Part shown: positions 32,601 through 44,752 of the stretch, piece by piece
Numbering within the stretch: the first letter of the stretch is position 1
Layout: each line of letters opens with the position of its first letter
NCBI RefSeq assembly: GCF_023898315.1
Contig: NC_064616.1
Location: 293,039,205-293,103,204 of the forward strand
DNA: 64,000 nucleotides
DNA from: Schistocerca nitens
Lineage: Eukaryota > Arthropoda > Insecta > Orthoptera > Acrididae
Reading direction: 5' to 3'
Position numbers and translations under genes: made by a program
The notes under the pieces: model-generated
Told to the model about the DNA's origin: nothing
The model's database searches: none
Seen by the model: only the letters and a program-made list of their open reading frames with translations

Positions 32601-32780
32601 CATGAAATCATCGACTATATACTTGGTCCTGAGGTCAATATTCTTTAAAATAATAAGGGGCTTATTTTTTAAGTAATAAGGGTCACTGATACTGTAAATA
32701 TAGTGTTACGACACTCAAAGAGTATGAGAAAAAATACTGAAAATTTGGTTCTGTGAAGATTTTTGTATTTTTCGGCACAA
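29700..32780 (+). pseudogene. P-element/THAP-like transposase remnant with an intron
   Basis: Plus-strand blocks in P/THAP9-type order. The end of a THAP domain (ITSPLDHPQLRKG, exon to 29,778) is split by an intron 29,779-29,885 (GT...AG) from AVPSLLLGGLGYL, matching the AVPxxF THAP ending. A transposase block at 30,340-31,110 reads ARYSWSILLVWSLVRSIS, SAYFLEYTANKVSFLTEQD, then QYNDVAHDLPVK and IKYPHPSPGAG. A GTP-binding-insertion-like part follows to about 31,455, then TGKVQADDLDSRFGKYRSLN and NGGNYHVSIRR (31,985-32,075), and a C-terminal part to 32,780. Many stops. The enzyme would cut and paste its own DNA. Terminal inverted repeats were not found. Confidence 0.7.
31456..31964. other. non-homologous stretch inside the P-like remnant
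   Basis: About 500 bp replacing the segment that should join LHQFANWLMMEH to the LTGKVQADD block. GT-rich, with TGACGTAATGG near its start (31,499). Probably another insertion accompanied by loss; no family recognised. Confidence 0.4.
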
Positions 32781-33005
32781 ATAAAAAATAAATAATTGTG
32801 TAAATATAAATACTAACTCATTACTTTTCGAATTTCCAAACATTTCATTGATTTCCTGAAACACATATTCGTACAGATAATTCAAAATTTCACTTAACTT
32901 CAAATTAAGTTTCAATGCGATCTTGTGAAAAAGAGACAGTGTATCGTATAAATAAGAGAACAAATATTATTTGAAGTATCGGATTATTTTTTTTATTTCA
33001 GATAA

Positions 33006-33173
33006 GAATTTGATGAACGTCAAGATCAATATAGGCTAGCAGCTGAAAGTGTCTCGCGCAGCAGTACGACCACTGGCGATGATGTCATGCACGGTTGTGG
33101 ACATTTTCCTTTTAGTCAAGCCATATCATTGTATAGAAAGTGCAATTTGAAAAAAGTTCTCTTAAACCAATAA
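33006..33173 (+). CDS. possible terminal exon of unknown gene
   Basis: 55 open codons ending at TAA 33,171-33,173, including ERQDQYRLAAESVSRSS and HFPFSQAISLYRKCNLKK. A T-rich tract followed by TTTCAG (ending 33,001) precedes it, but using that AG would put TAA in frame, so the acceptor would have to be AAG at 33,006. AATAAA occurs at 33,318-33,323. The composition looks protein-like and I do not recognise it. It may be a host exon or a piece of another element. Confidence 0.25.
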   Translation, partial: EFDERQDQYRLAAESVSRSSTTTGDDVMHGCGHFPFSQAISLYRKCNLKKVLLNQ

Positions 33174-33393
33174 CTTCATCAATGACATAGTAACCCAAAA
33201 GTACGAGTATGCTCTTTTTTGTTAACAAAGTTGATTCACACAACAGAAAGTAGTTTTATTAAAAGGCGTATTGATTGTATCTTGGTGAAAAGTGCTTGTA
33301 AAACAGTTCAATACAAAAATAAAAACACATAGCCTAACCATCCAGCACAAAGGGAATGACATCCAGCAAATAACATGTCAAAACATACCTTAC

Positions 33394-33654
33394 CTCATAT
33401 GTACTGGAATTAATATTGGTAGAATCTTCCATCACCTGGTTTAAACTGGAATCTGAATCATTAATGTCGGCATTAAAACTGTCGGAATCACCACACAATT
33501 CACTTAAAATTGAAGAAACACCACAACTTATGTCACTCCTGTCAGCTATTGCCTCCATTTTGAAGGTATCTGGGTTTTCAGTTTCATTGTCTCTCACCAG
33601 AGTGTGTGGGTTCTCATAGAAACGAAACAACATTGTGCTGCTATCTGTCATCAA
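33394..33654 (-). CDS. possible first coding exon next to the MULE end
   Basis: Starts with ATG at 33,654 (MMTDSSTMLFRFYENPHTL) and stays open for 87 codons, ending STYE directly before a good splice donor, GAG|GTAAGG (intron from 33,393). The protein is acidic and Ser/Asp/Asn-rich, e.g. CGDSDSFNADINDSDSS. The ATG is only 36 bp from the outer edge of the left inverted repeat. Either a host gene whose 5' flank was displaced, or an exon belonging to a mobile element. Function not recognised. Confidence 0.4.
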
Positions 33655-33689
33655 TTAGACAAAGTCGTTGCATCAACTTGTGCACATCG

Positions 33690-33811
33690 GGGAAGCCTAA
33701 CACACACATCATTGTGGTCCAAAACCACTCGGAAGTGACGTCAAAATGACGTATAAGCAAACGCGCTGCACACTTGTCGAGTATCGAGATCCGTGGTCGA
33801 GTCGAGTTACG
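33690..33811 (+). repeat. left terminal inverted repeat
   Basis: About 122 bp matching the reverse complement of 49,735-49,856 at over 90 percent by eye. It includes TGACGTCA (33,736-33,743) and TGACGTAT. Confidence 0.88.
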
Positions 33812-35839
33812 TGAAAGTTTTCGGACCACACTGGAGTGTATGTTAAAACGTCGGTGCGTGTCTGCTGAATCGTCCTGAAACGAGTGTGATCCGCTGATAT
33901 GTGACCGTAATGTGAAAGAAAGGTGGCTGTTATCCACGTACACTGTAACGGAGAAATGGAAATGTATTTATAAATTACGTAGAAGTAAATAAATCGTACG
34001 GATTCTCAGCTTATTGGATTTTACCTGTTTCTTGACCATGCTGTGATTGATCTGCTTATTCTATCGAGGACCAAATAGGTAGCATAAAATGTTATACACC
34101 GAAATAATAAATGCAGTATTTCCGTTACACATTCCATAAACCATCATGTATAACCGTTGAGAGAAGCTAAACATTGCCATTGCTTACGAGAAATAGCATT
34201 TGTTGTCGAGTACGCAGCTCATACTGGGGGAAAAAACAAACTGTTAAGAATAGTGTCGTGACAAGGCTATAAATTTTCGTTTCCTGAGATACGTAAGATT
34301 CCAGTGCAGTTATAATGAAATATTGGTTTACCAACAGCTGTTACTTGTGTTAAAAATATATATATATATATGTTTTCTAAATTATGCCTCACAGGAAGTT
34401 AATGCCTTTTGCCGTCTTCTCAGTTAATTGTGAAAACAACTTTTCAGAAGAAGCAGGCTTTGTTATACATTTAAGGGGTAGTTGTTTGGCTATACATAGG
34501 ACAGCCAATCTTTTATATTAATAATAGTTTCTATGATCATACAAATGAATTTTGATCATGCAAAAGCGGCCTCAAAGGATCATGAAAGAAACCTCCAAGG
34601 GCAAAAACTACTTCCTGTGTTCATTATACCACAGTTAAATTAGTAAGAATACTTGTGTGTTGTGCCATGCAGTGTCACACAAAAACTATATATGATTTAA
34701 CGAGAATGGGTAAATAACTTGACTGCATAAGAAACAAGGCAGTTTGCTATGGGGTGCATAGCTCACTCAGCAAGAAAGAAGAGTGAATGACAGGCTGTGT
34801 TACAAAGAGTGTTGTCTTAAACCTTTCACATTATTTCCACTTTCCTGGCAATTTAACTATGCACAATTCATAGCTGAATGAAATATTTCATTTTGTATAT
34901 GAATCCAGGTCATGTGGACTTTCTTCTCATGTGGCTGTGACTTCAGTTTTGGAAAATTTTACTAAAAATTTACAAACAACAGAACGCTATGAAGCTTTCC
35001 ATAAAGCATTCTTGTAACCATTCTTACTGTGAGAGCATATAAAAATTAGTTCTGCACCCCTCCAGTATCACAGTACATTTACATTTTGCACCACATAATG
35101 CATAGTAACTGTAGATTTGATTCAGATGTTCAAATACTGAGAGATGTAAGGTATTTATTGTGCTACACAGTTTTGATTAAGAAATTGTCTCCAGAAAACA
35201 TTTGTTTTACTAATGCATCTGGTATCCTGTAAATAATGATAAGATAATCTGATACACTACAGTCTGACAAGACGACCAAATTTAAAGAGACTACAGTAAC
35301 AGCTATGTTACATTAACTGTGATTAGGAAGACAGGCTACTGTTTGCCTTACAGATAACACTGAAAGAAAATAATTTCTGCTGCCATCTGTAAATTAAGTA
35401 GCAGTCTGACTTCCTATTGAGATAAAGCCATGTGTTATTTAAACTTGTTGTTGATGCTGTGATACATACAGGTTTTGAATTTTGAAAATTCCAGTAACAC
35501 TTCAAATTAAAGTAAATGAGACATTGGTAACAAATGCATGTAGTGTTGCAAACTTCTTAAATAGGTGCAGTACTTTGTATCTGTTACTGACAGCTTCAGG
35601 TTATCAGGTTCAGTTAACAGTGCAATTGAACATCTGAGACCACTCCCTACAAATAACTTCAGTAAAATGGAAATGACACTTACTTCTCCCTAAGTAGCAG
35701 CATCCATCATAAAATCCTTAAAGTATTCTAGTGAAGTTTTTCAAAGTGTATTCATGTGAGTTGAGTTGTACCTCAAATTATTTGTGTAATCAATCTCTTA
35801 TCAGTGGAACATTTCCAGGCTGGCTGAAATATGCCTAAG
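33812..35839. other. AT-rich interior of the MULE unit, no gene seen
   Basis: No coding frame or element recognised. Holds a short (AT)n run at about 34,357-34,371. Confidence 0.6.
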
Positions 35840-37170
35840 TTAAGCCTCTGTACAAGAAGAGCGTTAAAGAGATACTATCAAATTATTGATCATTTTCACT
35901 TTTGCTGGCGTCTTCAAAAATATTTGAAAAGGTTGTGTCTAAGCATCTTCTTAAGCATCCGACTGCAAACAATATATCATCCAAGTCACAGTTTGGGTTC
36001 CTTATGCTTACTGATATAGAGAAGGGTATTTGCACATACAGTGGGAATAATTCATAAGAAAACAAGTTAGAGGCTACTGGCATTCTCTGTGACCTGTCAA
36101 AAGCCCTTGACTATGAATCACAGCTTTCTCTCAAGAGAATTAGAATATTGTGATGTCACTGGCAGTGCTGCAAAATGGTTAGAGTCTGACCTAACTAAAA
36201 GGAAACAAGGGTGTCACTGCAAATACATGCAGAGTAAGCAAATAGTCTAAGTCTGATTGGGAAGTAATTACATGTGGTGCTCCTCAAGGTTCCATCTTGA
36301 ATCTGTTGTTTATTCCTGTCTACAGTAATGACCTCATCTGTTAAATTGCCAGATGCTAAGTTTGTTTTGTTGGCACATGACACAAACATTGTAACAAATA
36401 GCAAGTCAAGTACAGATTTAGAAATTGCTACTAATCAAATTTTCACTTACAATAAATGGTTTAGAAGTAATTTACTGTCATTAAACTTTTGGAAAGACCC
36501 ACTATATGCAGATAAGAACCTGTAAGAAATTTGTTTCCAGGATGTGTATAATGTACGAAGACATGCAGATAGAAGCAGTTGACAGTGTTAAATTTCTCGG
36601 GTTACAACTCAGTAATAAATTCAGTTAGGAAGGGTGTGTACCACAAAATTGCTGAAGCACCTAAACAAGTTTGTATTTGCAATGGGAATGATGTCAGATG
36701 TAGGAGATAGAAAAAAAAACTTGCTTACTTCATTTGCTTTCATATTTTGAGGTACCTCGTCAAACCGAGCAAAAGTTTTTAGACTGCAGAAGCATGTAAT
36801 AAGACTCAATTGTGTTGTAAATTCCATATAATCATGTACAAATCTGAGCAAGGAAGTGGGTATTCTAACCAATGCTTCAGTATATTTATCCCTTAAAGAA
36901 ATTGGTTGCAAATAACGTTTATTTCCAGACAATAGCTCAGCACATAGTAAAATACTAGGAACAATAAGACCTAAAATTGCTTACCTTGGTCCAAAGAGGA
37001 GTCCAGTTTACGAGAACACACATTTTCAATAAATTGCCAGCTACCATTAAAAAGTTTGTTTCAGAAACAGCACAGTTTAAACAGAGTTTGAAAGATTTTT
37101 AGGCAGGCAGCTCCTCTATAAATGAATATCTTAACAGGGACTGTTAGACCAGCTTAAGTAAAAATGTCTT
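35840..37170 (+). pseudogene. LINE-E: old CR1/Jockey-like reverse transcriptase remnant
   Basis: Readable blocks across changing frames: a degraded KIFEKVV-type fingers start (35,920), ILCDLSKALDYES (36,085, first catalytic Asp region), TGSAAKWLESDLTKRKQG, a GAPQGS-like CGAPQG (36,270), KFVLLAHDTNIV where the FADD box is mutated (36,358), NKWFRSNLLSLNF (36,450) and DSVKFLGLQLSNKF (36,585). A C-terminal HIFNKLPATIKKFVSE (37,020) resembles the LINE 3' end at 54,035. Highly decayed. Confidence 0.65.
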
Positions 37171-37984
37171 GGATTTGGTTTTACAACAGTTAAGATTAGG
37201 TGTTGTGTGTATGATAAATTTGTTAAAAGTTCATAACTGTTTCATTCTGAGTGTATTAATTCTGTAAACGTTGGCAGTCCCAGTTTATCTGTTATGTATT
37301 CACATATCTTTAAAGTATCCTGACATGTGATCAGGGAAGTGTTATATTCAGATGGTCTTTGTTTTTTATGTTGTACTTTGACATATTCCATAGCCAAGAA
37401 ACCCATCTCATTTTTGGGTCTATAGAATGAGAACTGAATGTAATGTAGTAAAATACATCTGAGGATGTTAAACATGGCTTCAGTTATCAGCATAGATGTG
37501 TAGCCATTTCAGTTGCTAAGATGAGTACTTAAAGATACCAGTGATATTTATTATGGGTTTATTATGTTGATCATACCTGTGTACACCCAATTCAATTGAT
37601 AATCAACTCGTATGGCTATAATTTATATGTAAAATATTGTCAGGATAGAACAATTGTCATATCCAATCGCTCAATGAACACTACTTTTATGTCAGGTCTT
37701 TCGTTCCACTGTTGAATCTTCGAATTGTGTGTAATGAACTGGCAAGAGCTACAGACAGTGCCATGATGTACAGCCAAGCATTTTAAATGCATGTTGAATC
37801 AGAGCTTGAAGATGATACTCATTAGTTAAAAACCTTTGTTGAATTTGTATACCGTTACTTTAATATTTCCATTCCCCTCAAAACATTGGTAATACAAATC
37901 ACAGTAAGGATTGTACACTAAATTAATTCCTCTGCAACAGGAACAACACCCCTTTAAACATACATCTGCAAGTCGTGGTTTCAC
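37171..37984. other. no gene seen
   Basis: AT-rich, with no recognisable frame beyond chance. Confidence 0.6.
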
Positions 37985-38650
37985 CTTCTACAATACTTCA
38001 CTCCCGGTCTCACTCCCTTCCCAAGGACTGCACACTTTTCATGTCTTTACACATACTGTTACATCAGTGTGCAAATTTTAGTCTTTGTATTTTATCCTTG
38101 CTACCTTCAGAATTTCCTAGCGTATAGTCCAGCTAACAGTGTCAAAAGCTTTCTCTATATCCTCTTGTAAGATTTTTCGTAGGACCAATACTGCCTCATG
38201 TGTTGCTACTTTTTCCCAGATACCAAAGTAATGTTTCCTGAGGTCAGTTGGCACCTACCAGTTTGTCCACTATTCTTTACTTAATTTGTGTCAAACTACA
38301 ACCATGACTTGCCACACTGATAGTTCTGTAATATTTCCAACTTTCAGTGCCTGGTTTTCTTGGAATAGGAATTATTACTTCCTTCTGAAACGTGAAGGTT
38401 TTTCACTTGTCTCTTATCTTGCATACCACATGAAATAGTTCGACTTGGCTGTCTGTCTGAAGGATCTCCACAAATGTGAGGGAATGTCTACTCCAGGTGC
38501 CTTGTTTGGGTGTAGGTCTTTCATCACCATGTGAAATTATTCTCTTAGTCTATCTCCCACCTAGTCTTCATCTGTCTCTTATAATATTGTACTCTAATTT
38601 CTCTTGTTATAGTAAACAGTTTAAGTAAGAGCCCGTATTTACTCTTTTGA
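37985..38650 (-). pseudogene. LINE-C3: RTE-like reverse transcriptase fragment
   Basis: Nucleotide sequence follows LINE-C1/C2 on the minus strand: CGGTCTCACTCCCTTCCCAA (38,004) matches the VRQG region and ACCTTCAGAATTTC (38,100) matches 26,800. Further up, GACTTGCCACACTGATAG (38,308) and TTGGAATAGGAATTATTAC (38,358) match the C1 fingers region at 15,800-15,880. Old and full of indels. Confidence 0.65.
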
Positions 38651-39584
38651 TGAATTTCATACACAATCTAATGTACCTTAGGTTAAAGGTAAGTTAAACA
38701 ATCCCCATTCTTCCTGCTACAATAAAAATATTCAGAAAGAATATGTACAATCTGAATGCCTTGACACAGTGTATTTTTTGGAAAGTGGTCCATACATGAA
38801 GGTAGTTACCAGTCCTTTGTGTATTTAATAAAGTTTTTTCTGCTCTGTTCATATAACACTAAGGTTCTTGGTTAGTCTATCTCTACAATAGGATGCAGCT
38901 GGCTGAAATATCCAGAAAGGATATGGAAATAACTTAATCCAACAAAAGTGACTGCTTATGGCAACCTTTATACTTTTGGGGAACCCTGCCTCCTTTTCAC
39001 GAGTTTGTAAATGACTTTTTTCTTAATCTTCCTTAATGTGGCACAAATCAACTCTTCCATCATAAGTTACCAGCAACAACAGAGTGAAACTGAAATAAGG
39101 TTGTGATACATAAGGAATATCAGTCACACGTTACCTATGTGGATTGCTAGTGTTTGTAACAGAAGCCTCTTTAAGAAATTTAATAAATCTAAAAGGAAAA
39201 CTTAGCAGCAGAGTGCAAAATCACATGACATTCAAGGCAAAGATTTCTTAGTTGCCTGTGAAACATACCTTGAAGAATATACTTTGCTCCTGCTGATCTA
39301 AACCACTTAAAGGGTTCAAAGTTGTACTGAAGTATCACCATTATGTAGTACTACTACTGAATGCAGCCTGTTTTGTCGGCTTTGGTGAATAATAGTCAGT
39401 AAAAACCTTACTAATTTATATGAAGCTGGTATCTGTACAGATACCATTGGTGGTCTTGCAGCTCTCTAAGAATGAAATTATAATGAAATCCAGACCTTTA
39501 GCTGCTTACAGGTGTTGATAATTAGGTATATTCTGCACACAATTTCTGATCTGTTATTGCCACATTTCCCATGAAATGATAATA

Positions 39585-39588
<4 letters not shown>
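38651..39588. other. no gene seen
   Basis: AT-rich, nothing recognised. Confidence 0.6.

Positions 39589-39653
<65 letters not shown>
39589..39653. repeat. (AC)n microsatellite, 65 bp
   Basis: Uninterrupted AC dinucleotides directly upstream of the inverted MULE copy. Confidence 0.95.
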
Positions 39654-39654
<1 letters not shown>

Positions 39655-39759
39655 CTCAGGTCACCAAGCTACAGAATTATTATACAGAAACAAAAAATAT
39701 AAATATCAATCTATTTTATTGGGCATTTACATATTATTACACCTTACTACAATCAATGT

Positions 39760-40592
39760 TAAAAATATTACATGAACATAAATTTTGATACCATTGACAT
39801 TACAAGTGGAGTTGACGCCATGAACAAGATTGTAAACATTTTTTTTCCTAAAATGGAACACAGATGGGACCTTCAATGGGGCTACTAGGGATATAAGAAA
39901 TCAATTTCTTCCAAGCCTAATTAGAAAGTACTGTCTGCAGAATTCTGCCATCAAATCATAACAGACATGTTCCACTGTTTTTTCATTTTTTTTTTTTTTT
40001 TTGAAAAAAGCAAGTTTGTGAAACATGTCATGCAGTGATACGCACCAGGGAAAGTTGAATTAACTGCAAGATTAGTGAATGTGAAGTTGGACAATGTTTT
40101 ATATGGAGAGTACAATGTTCAAAGACTAATTATGTTGTAAGCTTTGCTCTACCAAACTGCGCATGTGAAGATTTTGAGATATATAAATACCCATGCAAGC
40201 ATTTCTGTGCAATCTTTATTTTCTATCCAGAGTGGGGTTTTGATAAAATACCAGAAAGCTGCAGGAACAGCCCATTAATCTGTCTTCACAAGATGTACAG
40301 GTTTGGTTTCAGAAGTGTGTCTGCAGTAATTTCACATGAAGACAGTAGCAATGAGGACACAGTTGAGGAAACACATATAGAGCATCACACTGATACCTTA
40401 ACCATTTCTTTGCAGCAATTTGAAGTGAAGGTGGTGTTCAAACAGGTTTATCATCTCACATACAACTGTATCAACAGTGAAACATTATGAAAAGTACTTG
40501 AATCACTCAGCAACTGTGTGCCAGATTTGCAGTTAGCAAACCCTGAAATTTGTGGTCTCCCCACAGCTGTGCCATCAAATTCCCAACAATAA
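39760..40592 (+). pseudogene. second, inverted partial MULE transposase copy
   Basis: Plus-strand homologue of the minus-strand 42,332-43,180 region. It begins with GVDAMNKIVNIFFP (the counterpart of GVEAMNKVVKHFFP). It continues through CGAATTCTGCC-type sequence, the SWIM finger region where PNCACEDFEIYKYPCKHFCAI is still readable in nucleotides, and ends near SNSQQ (40,590). Several stops and frameshifts. The two copies form an inverted pair separated by about 1.7 kb. Confidence 0.75.
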
Positions 40593-41189
40593 TATTAAGT
40601 AAGATGCCATTACTTTTACAGGGCCTAGCATAAAGACCCCTCTCATTGTAATGTTCATATATTTGTGCCTTAATGGATAATTAACTACTAAGGAATAGAT
40701 CACATGGAGGTCATAGCATTCCATTTGAAGGATCAAACAATAAGAGCTACCTAAAAAATACTAATAAGGGAGATCTTTATGCCAAGTTCTGTAAGCAAAC
40801 TTTGTCACACATTTGAATTTTTAAGTAGCAGTAGTGAAAAATATTTCTCTGTGGAAAGTTAATAAGGTAGTTATATTGACCGTGATTTGTATTTCCTTTA
40901 CCGAAGCAACAATGTCTACTTCTCATTACAAGAAATCCTTGGACTGTTGAGGAACTGTTCGAAAATTACAATCAAATTGCAAACATTTATGTGCCACAAC
41001 AAATGGCAGTTTGATACACACGTGAAATACTATATGGATTGTTTTCCTTCAGGAATACTATCAATCTTCCAAGATATCCTTGGAATATAACAGTCTTGAT
41101 GCAATCTGGTGTGAATTTTCCCATGGACTGAAGGCCAGAAATCCATCATAACTGAACCTAACAAATAAATTAACAACAAGTAATTGAGT
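40593..41189. other. no gene seen
   Basis: AT-rich spacer between the two MULE gene copies. Confidence 0.55.
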
Positions 41190-41560
41190 TATGCAACATG
41201 AAGACAACTGATACACATGTTTTCAAGGCACAATTCCAAAATTTAGTACTCACTTCTTTTGGTGCCCAATGACATTGCTCGCCAGCTGCAATGCCCAGAA
41301 CTACTTTACAACTGAATTTAATAAACATTACTGGTATTCCAGTAACAGTAATTGCTTCTGTGTGGTATCTGCAGTAACTCTGCAAAGTTATTAAGAACAT
41401 TAGAACCAGGGTGGTAGATATCCAATATGTAGGTAACTGATACACATTAAGCTTCCAAAGCAAATAAAAAAAGTCAATACTTACTTCATTTGGTCCCAAT
41501 GACATTGCTGACCAGATACCATATCAAGGAAACACCATACTCTTCTGTCAGAGTGATACT
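41190..41560. repeat. diverged direct duplication (unit about 220 bp)
   Basis: AACTGATACACAT...CAATGACATTGCT appears at 41,205-41,280 and again at 41,432-41,507. On the minus strand each repeat has a GTGAGT or GTAAGT donor-like site after CCAAAAGAA/CCAAATGAA. Confidence 0.55.
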
Positions 41561-41869
41561 GGGCAATCTCATGTTCATTAACAGGGCAGTATCTTTTTCT
41601 CTGTTTCACATGAATCACTAGACATGTTTTGAAGCAAGTGAGAGCAAGTGCATTCTTACTTGGAAAAAGAAATGCAAAATCTTTCCTCCATCAGTCATAC
41701 GACATCTCAATGCCACTAAGATATATCTTATTTATTTTTTCCACCTTTTCAATTCTCAACATTGTCCCATATTTGAATTAACCTAATTTAAAGTTAAAAT
41801 CTTTTACTTCATATTTTAAAAAGTTTGCAAGTTCTACACTACCATCTAGTTTAATTCCTCAGAAAAATC

Positions 41870-42075
41870 TTTTCTCTGATGAACAACGAAAAATCCAGGA
41901 TGGAATGTAACAATATTATGAAAAGGATAGTTGTTGCTGCTCACCAAATGGTGAAGATGCTGAGTCACAGAAAGGCACAACAAAAAGACTGTTGGACTTA
42001 TCTTTCGGGCAACAAGGGCCTTTTCAAAAGCGCGCGCGCACACTCGCTCACTCACAAACACACACACAAATGTAG
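41870..42075. repeat. dispersed repeat end with CA-rich tail
   Basis: Contains ATCCAGGATGGAATGTAACA, CTGAGTCACAGAAAGGCACA and GCGCGCGCACACTCGCTC, then CACACACACA. I recognise this combination as a dispersed insect repeat only from general familiarity; the class is not determined. It lies just downstream of the transposase stop. Confidence 0.35.
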
Positions 42076-44752
42076 CAACTACCCGTTTTATAATATTTTA
42101 TCTATTGCTACTTCGAAATTCAAATGTGCAACAAAGTTTAAAAGCAGAGACCAACATAAAGACCTCATAGCATTCCATCTCGAGGATCAGAAATGACGGA
42201 GCTTATTTGTATTTTACATAGACAAAGAGCTATCTAAAATTCAAATAAACAGTCATTTCTTACCCTTCAAATGGGATGTTATAATGTGTTTAAGACAGAT
42301 CTTGTAAGGCTTTTGGCATTGTTCTTCGCTATTGTTTGGAAGTTGATGGCACTGCTAATGGGAGACCACCAACTTCAGGATTTGCTAATTGCAAATCTTG
42401 CACACAGTTGCTCAGTGATTCAAGTACTTTTTGTAATGTTTCGCTCTTGCTGCAGTTGTATGTGAGATTATAAATCTGTTTACACAGCTCCCTTGCTTCA
42501 AACTGCTGCAAAGGAATATTCTTGGTTTGAACAACACCATCTGTATTTGCTGCCTCGACAGCCTCCTCAACCTCGACAGCCTCCTCAGCTGCTTCAACTG
42601 CCTCCTCAACAGCTTCGTCACTACTACTGCCTTCATATGAAATTACTGAAGAGCCACTTCTAAAGCCCACCCCATACATTTCATCAAGACAGATTAATGG
42701 ACTAGTCATAACTTTCTGGCATTTTATCAAAACCCCACTCTGGGTAAAAAATAAAGATTGCACAGAAATGCTTGCATGAGTATTTATATCTCCGAAAATC
42801 TTCACATGTGCAATCTGGTATATCAAAGTTTACTACATAATTACAGTTTTTGGACTTTGCACTCTCCACACAAAATGAACCATCCGATCTCCTACTCACT
42901 GATCTTGCAGTTAACTCAACTTTTGCTGATGCATATCGCTGCATGACATGTTTCACAAACTTGTTTGTTTTTTTATGCAAAAACAGTGGAACATCTTTGT
43001 TATAAGCTTTGATGGCAGAATTCTGCAGACAGTACTTTCTAATTAGGCTTGGAAGAAACTGGTTTATTATAACCTTAGTAACCCCAGTTAAAGTCCTGTC
43101 TGAATTGTGTTTAAGGAAAAAAATGTTTTACAACCTTGTTCATTGCTTCAACTCCATTTGTAGTGTCAATAGTTGCAAATCTGCCCTTGTCCTCATACGC
43201 TTTCACCCATCTTTCACATACCGTTAGCCATTGCTGTTGAAAGTATGGCCATGCACGCTCTTTTCTCCGAGAAACCTCATGCGTTCGCAACTCTTCTACA
43301 CGATCTCTAAATTCTCTCTCTGTTGGTGATTCTGAAATTTCTTGCCACATATCCAGAAATGTCTTCATGTCATTTGGTACACGTAGATTATCCTTTTTTT
43401 TTCAACCATCTTCCCCATGCCTGTTTTCGATGGAAAAGGCACAAGTAAACTTTCGTCTGAGGGAATGCTTGCTCAATTGCATTTATCTCTGACTCCGAGA
43501 AATCAGTAACCCAATATAGGGGATTCCAATCCTTGTTCCAGTCCTTGAAAATGTCTAGTGCTTTATGAATGGATCTTGCATTTTCAATCTGAATGGAAAA
43601 AAAAACCAACAACCGAATAGTCCACATTACTCTTCACAGCTATAAAAAATAAAGGAATATCATATGATGATGTTTTGTATGTTGCATCTAACAAACAACT
43701 ACCCCCATACTTCTTCAAAAGATCTCTCTGCCAACTGCTCTGATAGCAAAAAAGTAATGGTTTCACTTCTCCATTCGCTCCCGTACAATGTCTATAATAA
43801 ATCATGTGATTGCTCGAGTCTTTGTGCCACTCATCAACCTGATTCTGCAGTCTAGTCTCGTCAAATAATACTTTATTTGTACCATAAAGGGTCCGATAAA
43901 TGTGACTAAATAGTTTTCTCTGTGGGGTAAAAGGTAGTATTCATTTGACCTGGTATGTGTGTCCCAGTGAAATTGATTTCAACAAATCTGTCTAGAGCCA
44001 ACTTAATGACTCTGAGAGATGTCATGCCACTGAGTACTAAGTTTTTGATTTCCTTTACATGTGAAGGATGTATGTACCCACTTGCTTCAACACTTTCAGT
44101 AGCATGTGTGTGTGCACTTGCTGGGGAAGCAGTCAAATAATAATGTAGATAGCTCTTAGGCGGGCATGGCAATGCCAAATCTTTCTGTAGACTTGCAAGA
44201 ACCTGTAAGACAAAAATGTATCAATTATTTAACTAAGAGCATTAAAAACAACAGATTTTAAAGTATACCGTCAACTGATCATGTAAAATTTTCTCCAAGC
44301 AGAACCCAAACTGGATACTTACTTTTGCCTTGGTATCCCTGTGTTCATTTGCTGAGTGCATACTGTAATCAGGATACACCCTTATACACTTCATATTTAA
44401 AGTTGCTGGGCAGTTGGATTTTCTAGTATCCATGATCCTCAATCTCTTACGAGGAGTCACATGGTCTTCCTAAAGAGGGTAAAGAACTACTATAAAATTT
44501 ATTTAATAAACTTTCCCTGTAACGAACTTGTTTTATGGAAAGTAAGTATATCTTAACACAGCATGATATTACCAAGTGCTCAGGTACACTAGACTCTTTA
44601 CTTTTATAGTATTTTGGCCCCAAAACACAGTGCCTCGACCACACACTCTCCACTGCAAATGCACAACCAAAAAAGGGGATAGGGACATGTCCCTGCATTT
44701 GCTTGAAGAAATGCTTTGTTTTACATGGAACAGTTAATATATTTCTCACAGA

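Noticed and set aside
39589-39653. Regular repeats as a possible CRISPR or satellite array
   Set aside because: Simple AC dinucleotide; no spaced repeat-spacer structure anywhere in the window, and the DNA is eukaryotic.
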